The position numbers and the translations under genes were made by a program. The notes under the pieces are model-generated. The model was not told where the DNA came from. It made no database searches and saw only the letters and a program-made list of their open reading frames with translations. 39,675 bases of DNA from an uncultured Clostridia bacterium. Lineage in GTDB: Bacteria > Bacillota > Clostridia > TANB77 > UBA1234. The stretch spans positions 1 through 39,675 of the forward strand of contig CAKPEF010000017.1 of the NCBI GenBank assembly GCA_934149305.1, written 5' to 3'. Below, piece after piece: positions 22,343 to 30,597 of this stretch (the first letter of the stretch is position 1; every line of letters begins with the position of its first letter).

Positions 22343-23050
22343 CTAGTCGCAAATTTCGTATTTCTCATCATTGTTGCAAATCAGCTTGATTTCTCCATTA
22401 TGTATCTTGTATCCTTCTCCGTAAAGTGTGTTATTTTTTATATATGAACCATCTGGCAAGCCATAAATCACTCTTTTATATGACTGTGAAAGTATAGAGT
22501 CCATTTGCGTTTTGTTATTATTATTTACATCAAAATGAGGTTCAATGTTTATATTAGTAAGTCCAAGCCCTGATAGTAATTCGGGATTCAAAGTGTCTTC
22601 TTCACACTCTGGACTATTATATGCAATACTTGCCGCATTGATTGAACCAGCACTAATACCAACAATAGTGGTATCTAAAGTTAAAATATATTTTTTCAAA
22701 TCAATCTCATTAAAAAACTGATTTTGCCTATATGTATTTCCACCACAAAGCATGATAAGCGAACTGTCTTCCAAAACATCTTTTACATTTTCCTTGTTTC
22801 TATTATCTAAAACAACATATTCATCAAAAAATATACCAGACATATTTAATGCAATAACATCTAGTTCTAAGTATTTTGAATTTTGTTCAATAGCTTCTGG
22901 ATTACTACTAACAAGAACAAACTTCTTGTTTTCTCTAAGAGATTCTTTTAACATCTCTAAAAAGTTATTTTCGTTTGAAAATTTTTCTGCTTTTTTCTCT
23001 CCATTTTCTTTTCTTATTCCGCCAATATTACTTGTCAAAAAAATATTCAT
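22343..23050 (-). CDS. Peptidase E-like protein (S51 family)
   Basis: The 235-residue cytoplasmic protein has the S51 fold: FLTSNIGGI at the start, LIMLCGGNTYRQNQFF in the middle, and the nucleophile Ser in TTIVGISAGSINAA (GxSAGS). It then has NIEPHFDVN, YGLPDGSYI and a C-terminal beta region. Family members hydrolyse Asp-X dipeptides (PepE) or cyanophycin. Strong ribosome binding site AAAGGAGG, 7 bases before the ATG. A promoter is visible just upstream (23092-23120). Single gene; no partner suggests its substrate. Confidence 0.82.
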   Translation of the reverse strand: MNIFLTSNIGGIRKENGEKKAEKFSNENNFLEMLKESLRENKKFVLVSSNPEAIEQNSKYLELDVIALNMSGIFFDEYVVLDNRNKENVKDVLEDSSLIMLCGGNTYRQNQFFNEIDLKKYILTLDTTIVGISAGSINAASIAYNSPECEEDTLNPELLSGLGLTNINIEPHFDVNNNNKTQMDSILSQSYKRVIYGLPDGSYIKNNTLYGEGYKIHNGEIKLICNNDEKYEICD

Positions 23051-23091
23051 ATACTCGCCTCCTTTGAGCTATAATGTTTTCATTTATTTGT

Positions 23092-23120
23092 ATTATAAAC
23101 AATAGTATTTTCAAAAGCAA
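23092..23120 (-). promoter_or_regulatory. Promoter of the peptidase E-like gene
   Basis: Minus strand: -35 TTGCTT (23115-23120), 17-base spacer and consensus -10 TATAAT (23092-23097), about 42 bases before the start codon. Confidence 0.75.
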
Positions 23121-23130
23121 GTAAGTACAA

Positions 23131-23306
23131 AAATAATGACTCGGATTCAAAGTAAATGTTACTGTTTAGCATTAAATAAATACTGAACTATAATATTTTA
23201 TGGAGCACACTGTGCTCCGCTACATTTTTTCAAACATTATTATGTTCAATACATACTTTTTATTTTTAATTCTAAATGATAACAATTAAATTCCGAGTCA
23301 TTATTT
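23131..23306 (+). repeat. Dispersed palindromic element, copy 5 (complete, 176 bp)
   Basis: The outer arms AAATAATGACTCGGA (23131-23145) and TCCGAGTCATTATTT (23292-23306) are a perfect 15-bp inverted repeat. Inside them the ends still resemble each other (TGTTACTGTTTAG against CTAAATGATAACA). The core TATGGAGCACACTGTGCTCC then GCTACATTTTTT is at 23199-23230. It ends 8 bp before the RsiV-like stop codon. This copy is longer than copies 3 and 4, with an additional outer repeat. Confidence 0.85.
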
Positions 23307-23313
23307 AATCTTT

Positions 23314-24132
23314 TTATTTTATTTCAAATTCAGGACAACCTATTGCTCCAATTCCTATTTCGTATTTATCAAATACTATTACTGGATTTCCTGCTTCATT
23401 TATATAAAATTCTTCTTTGTTTGAAAGAAGTTTATATACATCATCATATGTAGCAAAATAGATATCTACTCCCTCTTCAGCATTTAATCTTTCGATTTCT
23501 TTCATTATATCATTTGTTAATTTTTCTATATAATCTTCTGATTTTATCATGTCTTTTAGTTTTATTTCTTTACCTGTTATTTTGTCTACATTATAAAATT
23601 TGTGCTTTGTTGATGAAGAACCTACTGTATTTACAACATATATATCTACTGATAAATATTTATCATTGTCTGTTTTTACGATGTATCCAGCATCCATTCC
23701 ATAATGTGCTTCTGGATAATTTTCTCTTAAATCATCTGCACTTTTTTCAAATTCATCTATAACACTGTTTATCATTTCTTCAATTTCTTTATTTATTCTT
23801 TCTTCTACTTTTTTGTCTTTTATTCCTGTTATTTTTGCAGTTACTATATTTGCATTGATGTTTTTGTCGTTCACTTCATATTTGTTTGCTGTTAGCACAT
23901 TCACAATGCCTCTCACAAAGTCATTAGTCGATATGCTTGTAGCAAATACAGGATTCACATTTAAAATTGTTACGAAACATAGAAAAATGCCCATTGCTGT
24001 TCCAAGCATAACCTTAGGAAAAACTTTTCTTTCGCTTTTATTAAATGTTTTTTCAACGCTCTTTTTTAAAGTTTTTGGAGCATGAATAGTCTCATATTTT
24101 TCTTTAGCTTCCTTGAAAATATTTTCGTTCAT
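23314..24132 (-). CDS. rsiV: RsiV-like anti-sigma factor (DUF3298)
   Basis: The 272-residue membrane protein has a short cytoplasmic N-terminus (about 40 residues), one transmembrane helix (about 41-62, VMLGTAMGIFLCFVTILNVN), then a DUF4163/DUF3298-type outer domain with NYPEAHYGMDAGYIV, FYNVDKITGKEIKLKDMIKS and FYINEAGNPVIVFDKYEI. In RsiV this domain binds lysozyme and triggers proteolysis that frees SigV. The gene overlaps the sigma gene by 29 bases and has AGGAGG upstream of the ATG, indicating translational coupling. Lysozyme sensing is inferred from the family. Confidence 0.82.
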   Translation of the reverse strand: MNENIFKEAKEKYETIHAPKTLKKSVEKTFNKSERKVFPKVMLGTAMGIFLCFVTILNVNPVFATSISTNDFVRGIVNVLTANKYEVNDKNINANIVTAKITGIKDKKVEERINKEIEEMINSVIDEFEKSADDLRENYPEAHYGMDAGYIVKTDNDKYLSVDIYVVNTVGSSSTKHKFYNVDKITGKEIKLKDMIKSEDYIEKLTNDIMKEIERLNAEEGVDIYFATYDDVYKLLSNKEEFYINEAGNPVIVFDKYEIGIGAIGCPEFEIK

Positions 24133-24616
24133 CTATTAACGCCTCCTCATTCATTTCTATTTTTAGCAATTTCAATGCTTTGTAAAGTCTTGTTTTTACT
24201 GTACTAACATTTTCATTTAAAACTTCTGCAATCTTGTCTATTGCCATGTCCTCATAAAATCTAAGTACTATCACTATTCTATATTTGCTATCTAATTTCA
24301 TAACCATATTGTACAAATCTGTATCTTGATATTTATCCTCTTTTACTAGTGTGTTTTCTATAATTTCATCTATGTAAATAAGTTTTGATTTCATTTTCAT
24401 ATATGATGATGCTGTATTTATAACAATTCTATACATCCATGTTCCAAGGAATTCCTCTTTTTCTAGTTGATAAATTGCATCTAATGCTCTTTTCACACTT
24501 TCGTTAACAATGTCTTCTGCATCATGTTCGTTTTTGGCATATGAAAAAGCTAGCCTATATAATTTGTCTAAATTGTTTGTTATATATAGTTTCAACTTTT
24601 CCTTTTTATTTTGCAT
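24104..24616 (-). CDS. sigV: ECF sigma factor (SigV-like)
   Basis: The 170-residue sigma-70 family extracytoplasmic-function factor has region 2 (LYRLAFSYAKNEHDAEDIVN) and region 4 with the helix-turn-helix YRIVIVLRFYEDMAIDKIAE then VLNENVSTVKTRLYKALKLL. It would direct RNA polymerase to envelope-stress genes when released from the anti-sigma factor encoded next. AAAGGAG lies 7 bases before the ATG at 24616; a start six codons upstream overlaps that site. A possible self-recognised promoter precedes it. Confidence 0.88.
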   Translation of the reverse strand: MQNKKEKLKLYITNNLDKLYRLAFSYAKNEHDAEDIVNESVKRALDAIYQLEKEEFLGTWMYRIVINTASSYMKMKSKLIYIDEIIENTLVKEDKYQDTDLYNMVMKLDSKYRIVIVLRFYEDMAIDKIAEVLNENVSTVKTRLYKALKLLKIEMNEEALIDERKYFQGS

Positions 24617-24637
24617 TACTTTCTCTCCTTTCACACT

Positions 24638-24669
24638 TTAGACAAATTTATGCCATAAAAAAGTTTTAA
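24638..24669 (-). promoter_or_regulatory. Possible autoregulatory ECF promoter
   Basis: Minus strand: TTAAAACTT (24661-24669) then, about 16 bases on, TGTCTAA (24638-24644), resembling the ECF consensus of an AAC-containing -35 and a CGTC-type -10. It lies 20 bases upstream of the sigma gene's start. ECF factors usually transcribe their own gene. Confidence 0.5.
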
Positions 24670-24683
24670 GTATTTTAACTTTT

Positions 24684-25463
24684 CTATGAGCCTGTTGATT
24701 TGTACGATTTTAGTCCATAATCCCAGACTTTAAACGAAATCGCCATAAAAATAAATGTTGTAAGCGGTAATAATCCGTACCACCATTTAGCTTCCGGCTT
24801 TTGAAGCAGGCATAGTAACGGATAATAATTCACGCATCCAAATGGTATGATGTATGTAAATATATCTGCAAACCATTTCTTATATATATCTATTGGATAT
24901 GATGCTAGTTCTCTTCCTCCATCTGATATTATATTCATTGCTTCCATTCCCTCTATTGTCCAGAATGAGAACGATGCCTTAAGCAATAATACTGAGAAGA
25001 ATATTATTAGCGTGCCGATTATCATAAGTGATAAAATAATTATTTTGTATAAGTTCCATTCTACACCTAGCGTAGCTATAGCATATATTAGAATTATAAT
25101 ATTTTCAACAACTCTTCCACATTTTGAAGTTTGAAAGTTTGAACATAGTACTTGAAATGTGATGTTTCGTGGCCTAACTAATATTTGATCTAGTAATCCT
25201 CGTTTTACTTCTAGATGAAAGTGATCTAATCCTCTACAAAACATTTCTATAGCTGAATGCCCGAAACCTGCTATTCCAAGTACCAGTAATATTTCACTTA
25301 ATGTCCAACCTTTTATGGCTCCAAATTTATTTATTAAAATAATGACACTAAGAAAAGAGAAAAACGATGAAAGTATTGATGCTACTGTGCTTAATATAAA
25401 TGAGGCTCTATATTCTAATTCACATTTTATAAACATCCAAATTGATTTTAAATATAATTTCAT
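24684..25463 (-). CDS. ABC-2 type export permease, subunit 2
   Basis: The 259-residue membrane protein has six predicted transmembrane segments and belongs to the ABC-2 family related to DUF990. The loop EMFCRGLDHFHLEVKRGLLD then QILVRPRN is the conserved cytoplasmic segment that contacts the ATPase. It pairs with the permease at 25474 and the ATPase gene at 26285-27266 to form a drug- or lipid-exporter type complex. Substrate unknown. Good AAGGAGG site before the ATG; 10 bp after the preceding permease gene. If the ATPase is truly broken, this permease may be idle. Confidence 0.85.
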   Translation of the reverse strand: MKLYLKSIWMFIKCELEYRASFILSTVASILSSFFSFLSVIILINKFGAIKGWTLSEILLVLGIAGFGHSAIEMFCRGLDHFHLEVKRGLLDQILVRPRNITFQVLCSNFQTSKCGRVVENIIILIYAIATLGVEWNLYKIIILSLMIIGTLIIFFSVLLLKASFSFWTIEGMEAMNIISDGGRELASYPIDIYKKWFADIFTYIIPFGCVNYYPLLCLLQKPEAKWWYGLLPLTTFIFMAISFKVWDYGLKSYKSTGS

Positions 25464-25473
25464 TTTTCCCTCC

Positions 25474-26274
25474 TTATCCGCCTTGTACTACAAGCTTTTT
25501 GCTCGTTTTACTTATTAAGTAACTTCCAAAAAAGATGATTATTGCGAGCCAAATAATTTGAATGCCTATGCTCTGTATTCCCTCTATTACAGGAATCTCC
25601 CCAACATATAAGCGATATGGCAAATCAAATGCAAGCCTGAAAGGAAGCATATAACATATTCTTTGAAGAAAAGCTGGCATAAATGGTATTGGTATTATCC
25701 TCCCCGCAAAGAATTCTGAAATTACTGCATATACATTGAACACGCCTTTTGATGAAGTCGTGTAAAACATTATCACATATATAAGCATTGCAATTCCGAC
25801 TGTTAAAAATGTTCCTAATGCTAATGTTAAAATAAATAATATAAATGCCAAAAACGACACTGGTGCTGCAAGTTTGTAACCACTCGGCAGAACAACCGCT
25901 ACCAATATAATTGGCAAAAATCTTAATAAAGCTGATGCTGTTTTATTTGCCATTATCTTTGTATACCACATTGCATATATGCTAAGTGGTCTTGTGTATT
26001 CGTATGCTACATTTCCAGTGATTATCGATTCGCTTATATCAGTATCTGCACAATTAAATCTAGTTAGCATAAGAAAAGCTTGCCCAAGCCAAATATACGA
26101 GACAAGTGCCGTCCACTGCATCGGCAATTCAATATCTATTTGGTAATATGCATCGTATATCATAAGACGCATCGCACCCCAAAAGAATTGCGTTAGTATT
26201 CCTGCTATTGCTGCGAATTTGTATTGAAGAGCTATATTAAATCTTAATTTAAAAAACGATAAATATGTTTTCAT
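25474..26274 (-). CDS. ABC-2 type export permease, subunit 1
   Basis: The 266-residue six-helix membrane protein has a conserved cytoplasmic loop (ISESIITGNVAYEYTRPLSI) equivalent to the one in the neighbouring permease. The two permeases are distant relatives that would form a heterodimer. AGGAGG lies upstream of the ATG. It directly follows the ATPase gene by 10 bp, so ATPase, permease 1 and permease 2 form one operon transcribed from a promoter near 27336-27364. Confidence 0.85.
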   Translation of the reverse strand: MKTYLSFFKLRFNIALQYKFAAIAGILTQFFWGAMRLMIYDAYYQIDIELPMQWTALVSYIWLGQAFLMLTRFNCADTDISESIITGNVAYEYTRPLSIYAMWYTKIMANKTASALLRFLPIILVAVVLPSGYKLAAPVSFLAFILFILTLALGTFLTVGIAMLIYVIMFYTTSSKGVFNVYAVISEFFAGRIIPIPFMPAFLQRICYMLPFRLAFDLPYRLYVGEIPVIEGIQSIGIQIIWLAIIIFFGSYLISKTSKKLVVQGG

Positions 26275-26284
26275 TTTAGCCCTC

Positions 26285-27266
26285 CTATCCTATCTTCATT
26301 TCTTCGTACATTTTAGCTATTACTTCTTCTATTGGAGAGCTTTCAACTTGAATATCTAAGACATTTACTTGTTTTGTAAGTAAACTTATTACATCTTGAA
26401 GTTTAATAATATTTGAATTAAATTTCATAGTTGCTCTTTGTTCATTTTGGCTTACAATTTCAACATCATTTATGTTTATTCTGTTATGTGTGTATTCGTA
26501 CTGTGCACTAACAATAAATGTTGATGAATATTTCTTTCTTATTTCATCTAATGTGCCATCATAAAGTTTTTTACCTTTACCGATTAAAATTATTCTGTTA
26601 GTAAGAGCTTCGATATCTTGCATGTCATGTGTTGTCAAGATTATTGTTGTGCCTTCTTCTTTGTTTAATTTTTTAATAAACTTTCTGACTGCTATTTTTG
26701 AAACCGCATCAAGTCCTATTGTTGGTTCATCCAAAAACAAAATCTTAGGCTTATGTAACAGTGCAGCAGCTATTTCGCACCTCATTCTTTGCCCCAAACT
26801 TAATTGCCTTGTTGGAGTATGAATTACCTGCTCTAAATCTAAAGCTTCTATTAACTTTTTCCTTGTTTTTTCAAATTCTTCTTTGGGAATTTTATAGATA
26901 TCTCGTAAGAGATAAAATGAATCATCGGGTGGAACATCCCACCATAATTGAGAGCGCTGACCGAAAACAACGCCAATATTTTTTACATAGTCTTTTCGTT
27001 CCTTATATGGAACTTTTCCATCAATTATACAAGTTCCGCTACTTGGAACAAGTATGCCACACATTATCTTTATCGTTGTGGACTTGCCTGCACCGTTTGG
27101 ACCTATGTATCCGAACAATCTCACCTTCTTTAATATCTAGTGAAACATCTGTGAGTGCATGTACCTCTTTGTACTCTTTCTTAAAAAAAGACCTTATTGC
27201 ATCTTTTGTAGAAGCCTTCCTAGTTGCAACTTTAAACGTTTTAGAAATATGCTCAAGATGTATCAA
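26285..27266 (-). pseudogene. ABC transporter ATPase, frameshifted just before Walker A
   Basis: Two frames together encode one complete ATPase of about 326 residues. The first (from TTG at 27266, GGGAGG site 8 bases upstream) encodes MIHLEHISKTFKVATRKAST through ALTDVSLDIKEGEIV. One extra base around 27111-27116 then shifts the frame; removing it restores GEIVGYIGPNGAGKSTTIKI. The second frame carries Walker A (GPNGAGKS), signature (LSLGQRMRCE), Walker B (ILFLDEPTIGLD) and the H-loop (LTTHDMQD) to the C-terminus at 26285. The rest shows no decay and both permeases are intact. This is either a recent mutation, an assembly error or recoding. An alternative GTG start at 27124 would give an ATPase lacking its N-terminal strands. 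Confidence 0.88.
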
Positions 27267-27335
27267 AAATACCACCTCCCATAAAACAACGTCCGATATG
27301 CTAAAACTTAGGTTTCAATGCAAAACCATAGCGCC

Positions 27336-27364
27336 ATTTTATAACAAGAATTTACATGTGTCAA
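27336..27364 (-). promoter_or_regulatory. Promoter of the ABC exporter operon
   Basis: Minus strand: -35 TTGACA (27359-27364), 17-base spacer, -10 TAAAAT (27336-27341), about 70 bases before the ATPase start. It diverges from a plus-strand promoter near 27414-27442. Confidence 0.75.
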
Positions 27365-27418
27365 CAAAAATTTAGGGTAATTTTTTCACCAGTGTAGGGT
27401 AATTCCAATTTTGTTGAC
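27360..27418. promoter_or_regulatory. Inverted and direct repeats between divergent promoters
   Basis: GTCAACAAAAATT (27360-27372) and AATTTTGTTGAC (27407-27418) form an inverted repeat that covers the -35 of each divergent promoter. Inside it TAGGGTAATT occurs twice (27373-27382 and 27395-27404), exactly 22 bp apart, or two helical turns. This looks like a shared operator region; no regulator is encoded beside it. Confidence 0.55.
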
Positions 27419-27442
27419 TATGATGCTTTTCTATAATAAACT
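27414..27442 (+). promoter_or_regulatory. Possible promoter of the plus-strand nucleotidyltransferase gene
   Basis: TTGACT (27414-27419), 17-base spacer, TAAACT (27437-27442). It is 80 bases upstream of the start codon. The -10 is weak. Confidence 0.5.
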
Positions 27443-27523
27443 GTATTTACGGCTTTATGAAAGAAGGAAATGAATAGATAAAGAAAAAATGATTAATGAA
27501 TTAAATTTAAATGGAGGTATTTT

Positions 27524-27913
27524 ATGAATAAGGAAAATTTAATTAAATTAGTAAAAAGTTTAAAATTACCACTAGGCGAATATTACATATTATCAAGTGG
27601 TTGCTTATTATTATATGATTTAAGAGATAAAGCAAATGATTTAGACTTATGTGTTACTCAAAAGCTTTTTGACGAATTAAAGGAAAAATATAATATAACT
27701 GAAGCTGATAAAAATGAATGCGGTTTTTACAAAGTTTTAGATAATGTGGAAGTTGTAATAACAGGAAAATATGCATTTGAATATGATATTAAAAATGGTT
27801 ATCCTGTTCAAAAATTAGAAAGTATATTAGCTTCAAAACAAAATAGTGAAAGACCAAAAGATAAAATTGATGTTGAAAATATATTAAAATATTTCAAAAC
27901 ACATAGCAACTAA
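27524..27913 (+). CDS. Minimal nucleotidyltransferase-fold protein
   Basis: The 129-residue cytoplasmic protein has the pol-beta nucleotidyltransferase layout: an SSGCLLLYDLRDKANDLDLC segment, in which the DLDL acidic pair would bind metal and the preceding Ser/Gly turn the nucleotide. A later strand is VEVVITGKY and the ending is RPKDKIDVENILKYF, common in stand-alone nucleotidyltransferases. Some relatives act in toxin-antitoxin (AbiEii/MNT) or drug-modifying systems, but no partner is adjacent and the role is open. GGAGGT lies 7-8 bases before the ATG. It is one of two plus-strand protein genes and stands alone. Confidence 0.7.
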   Translation: MNKENLIKLVKSLKLPLGEYYILSSGCLLLYDLRDKANDLDLCVTQKLFDELKEKYNITEADKNECGFYKVLDNVEVVITGKYAFEYDIKNGYPVQKLESILASKQNSERPKDKIDVENILKYFKTHSN

Positions 27914-27944
27914 TAAAAAAATAATTGTAAAAGTTATAATTATT

Positions 27945-27975
27945 TAATATAAAAAACAATGACAAATCTGTCATC
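27945..27975 (-). terminator. Terminator after the phosphotransferase pseudogene
   Basis: On the minus strand AACGATGACA-GATT-TGTCATTGTT is followed by TTTTATATT. It lies just past the original stop codon (27980-27982) of the pseudogene and faces the plus-strand nucleotidyltransferase gene. Confidence 0.75.
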
Positions 27976-27979
27976 GTTT

Positions 27980-28772
27980 CTAAAAATTCATTTTTGTCTC
28001 TATTAATTTTCTTCTTATTTCAAAACTTTCTGTGGTTGATGAATCATATTGGTTATTATTCATTATGTAATCAATCCATTTTAATGCACAAGCCTTTAAG
28101 TGTGGCATTTCGCTTTTTCTAATTATTTCATTATCGTAGTACTCACTCAAAAATGCGCTAAGTCCATCAATGTCTACTCCTCTTTATTTAGAAAAATACA
28201 ACAATGATATTGCAATTGCAACATCAACTACTGTTGGTCCATATTTAGCATCATCAAAATCGATAAAACCAATTTGTGATTGCCAATTTTCGTTATAGAA
28301 GATATTGCGTCTAGTTAGGTCAAAATGTAATATCGAATATCTATTAAACACTCCATCAACTTTGAATGGTAATACAGGTAAATTATATTTATTATTACCA
28401 CTTGTTATTTTATGAATATTTTTTATTTCTTTAGCTATTCTTATGGAAGTATCTTTACTTATATTTTTAAATAAATTTCCGATTTCTTCACCATTTAAAA
28501 ACGAATATATCACACAGTATTTACCATTTTCTAATAAGGAATATCCTATATTTTCTTTATTTAATACTATGTTTGAAACATTCATACCATCACTTTTTAA
28601 ATCTTTATGAATATCTACCATAGAAATAGCATGTTTTTCATTATCATATAGTTTCATTATGTACTTATTTGAAAGATTTTTAATTATATATAACATTGCC
28701 ATCAGTAGAATCTTCATTTTTTATAATTTTATCTATTTCTAGGCAATACTTTTTCTTTATTTCCTCTTTCAT
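27980..28772 (-). pseudogene. Aminoglycoside phosphotransferase-like gene with a frameshift and a nonsense codon
   Basis: The ancestral gene starts at ATG 28772 (GAGGAAC site) with MKEEIKKKYCLEIDKI. An extra base near 28690 (in GTTATATATAATT) shifts the frame from DGNV to YIIKNLSNKYIMKLYDN. The frame then runs intact through the APH catalytic loop LHFDLTRRNIF (HxDxxxxN) and the metal Asp of IGFIDFDDAKYG, to a TAA at 28184-28186 (LLYFSK then stop). The same frame continues directly after the stop with RGVDIDGLSAFLSEYYDNEI to a TAG at 27980. Repairing both lesions gives about 263 residues, normal for the family. The family phosphorylates antibiotics or small metabolites; this copy should be inactive. 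Confidence 0.85.
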
Positions 28773-28843
28773 TATTGTTCCTCACACTTTCCATATCTAT
28801 TATATCATGTTTTATATTTCTTATGTCCATAATAATATCATTA

Positions 28844-29371
28844 TTATTTAAAGATGGCATTTTTTAGTTCTTCATATGCTATTAAGATTTCTTTTTCAAT
28901 TATTTTATTTATTTCTATATTTTCTTCAGCTATTTTATTTTTCAAATAATCTTCAAAAAGATTACGATCCATTTTTTGCATTGTAAATTTGTTTTTCTTC
29001 TCATTGTCGGTAAGGGTAGTATTTTCCATATTTACCTCTTTATCGGTGCGAACTAAATAATAAAGTACATTTGAAATTCTGTTTTTATTAGAGTTTGAGT
29101 AATTTTTGGTAAAATGTTTTATTTCAAAAAAAGGCTTTGAAATCTCTTCATCTTCTAACTCTATCCCAACTTCTTCTTTTATTTCTCGTTTAACTGTTTC
29201 TATATAATCTTCTCCACTTTCAACATGTCCCCCAGGTAATTGCACACCACCATTGGATATAGCATAATTCAATTCATTTTTATTATTAACCAGAAATACC
29301 TTTACTCTAGTTACAATTTCATCTATATCTTTTTCTTGCAAGTTTGATTCGTTAAATATCAATGTCTTCAT
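28844..29371 (-). CDS. NUDIX hydrolase
   Basis: The 175-residue cytoplasmic protein has a complete Nudix box: GGHVESGEDYIETVKREIKE followed by EVG, including the RE..EE metal-binding residues. Before it is GGVQLPGG, the usual strand preceding the box. It hydrolyses a nucleoside diphosphate linked to another group; the substrate cannot be told. AGAGGAG lies 8 bases before the ATG. It starts 13 bp after the histidine kinase stop codon, so it is probably read from the same transcript. Confidence 0.88.
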   Translation of the reverse strand: MKTLIFNESNLQEKDIDEIVTRVKVFLVNNKNELNYAISNGGVQLPGGHVESGEDYIETVKREIKEEVGIELEDEEISKPFFEIKHFTKNYSNSNKNRISNVLYYLVRTDKEVNMENTTLTDNEKKNKFTMQKMDRNLFEDYLKNKIAEENIEINKIIEKEILIAYEELKNAIFK

Positions 29372-29384
29372 TTGATTTTCTCCT

Positions 29385-30596
29385 CTAAATATATTTTATC
29401 ACAAACTCTGTCCCAACTCCTTGTTTTGATGTTACGCTTATATATCCGTTTTCTTTTTGTATTATTGCTTTTGCGAGTGCCAAACCTATTCCTATACTTC
29501 CGTTTCCAGAGTTTTCGCCTTTATAAAATCTTTCAAATATGTGTGGCAGGTCTTTTTCGCTTATTCCTGTGCCTGAGTCTTTTATTGTTATTTTTGTATA
29601 CATTTTATTTTTCTCTAATTTTACTATTACTTTTTGATTTGGTTTTGAATGTTCTACACAGTTTTTTAATATGTTTGTTAGCGCTTCTTTATGCCATGCT
29701 CTATCACATTCTATATATATTTCTTCTGGTGCTTCTATTTCTATTGCTACATTTTTTAAGTCGCAAATCGGAAGCAAATTCTTCTTACATTCTTCTAATA
29801 TTTCGTTTAGCTTTTCTTCTTTTTTGTTGAATGTTATTGTGTTTGTGTCTAGTTTTGACAATTTCAGTATTGTGTTTACCAAGACATTTATGTTTTGTAT
29901 TTCGCTTCTTATATCTTTTATGAAGTCATTTTTTATGTCTTGTGGCATTTTTTCATCATCGATTATATTGTCTAGCATTATTTGTATTGATGTTAGTGGC
30001 GTTTTTAATTGGTGTGATATGTCTGCAAGCGAGTCTTTTAGATTCATTTTGTCGTTTATTGAATTTTCTGCCTGCTCTTTTAACATTATTGTTATTTTGT
30101 ACAATTCATTTTGTAATATTGATAATTCATCTTCTGTATTATTTTGTATTTTTAATGAGTAATTTTTTCTATTTATTTCTTCTATATATTTTGTTATTTC
30201 TTTTATTTTTTTATCTTTTCTTTGATTATATATTATAAATATTATTACAATTGTTAGTAGACTAATCATTAGAAAAGCCAGGTTTATGCACGTAAATTTT
30301 TGATATATTTTTTCGTTTTCGTATATTACCGAATCTTTTTCTATATCTACGCCATATTCTTTTAACAGATTATTTTGATTTGTTTTTTCTCCGTTCAATA
30401 TTTTTATAATTTCATTTTTATTGGCTTTTGGATATTCTTTTACTACTTCTTCTACTATTCCATTTATCGCTATGTTGGTATTTTGAGTGTATTTTTTATA
30501 CTGAATGCTAAATATTACTCCAAAGCACACTTCAAATATTAAAATTGTTAGCATACTAACTATTAGGCATTTTTTTAGTTCTATTTTATTTTTCAT
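29385..30596 (-). CDS. Sensor histidine kinase of a two-component system
   Basis: The 403-residue membrane kinase has two transmembrane helices (about 10-32 and 101-122) around an extracytoplasmic loop of about 70 residues. It then has a HAMP-like region, the H-box ADISHQLKTPLTSIQ (His about 195), N-box ILKNCVEHSKPNQ, G1 DSGTGI, F-box FERFYKG and G2 SIGIGLALAK. It would autophosphorylate on sensing an envelope signal and activate the response regulator encoded just upstream. The ATG at 30596 follows GGGTGG; the regulator's stop is at 30598, so the two are coupled. The loop sensor differs from loopless BceS-type kinases and resembles VanS/VncS types. Confidence 0.92.
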   Translation of the reverse strand: MKNKIELKKCLIVSMLTILIFEVCFGVIFSIQYKKYTQNTNIAINGIVEEVVKEYPKANKNEIIKILNGEKTNQNNLLKEYGVDIEKDSVIYENEKIYQKFTCINLAFLMISLLTIVIIFIIYNQRKDKKIKEITKYIEEINRKNYSLKIQNNTEDELSILQNELYKITIMLKEQAENSINDKMNLKDSLADISHQLKTPLTSIQIMLDNIIDDEKMPQDIKNDFIKDIRSEIQNINVLVNTILKLSKLDTNTITFNKKEEKLNEILEECKKNLLPICDLKNVAIEIEAPEEIYIECDRAWHKEALTNILKNCVEHSKPNQKVIVKLEKNKMYTKITIKDSGTGISEKDLPHIFERFYKGENSGNGSIGIGLALAKAIIQKENGYISVTSKQGVGTEFVIKYI

Positions 30597-30597
30597 T

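Noticed and set aside
26761..27375. A 204-codon plus-strand open frame
   Set aside because: It is antisense to the ABC ATPase gene, whose motifs are unmistakable on the minus strand.
27524..27913. Nucleotidyltransferase as half of an AbiE or MNT/HEPN toxin-antitoxin pair
   Set aside because: No HEPN, AbiEi or other partner gene is adjacent; the neighbours are a divergent ABC operon and an unrelated pseudogene.
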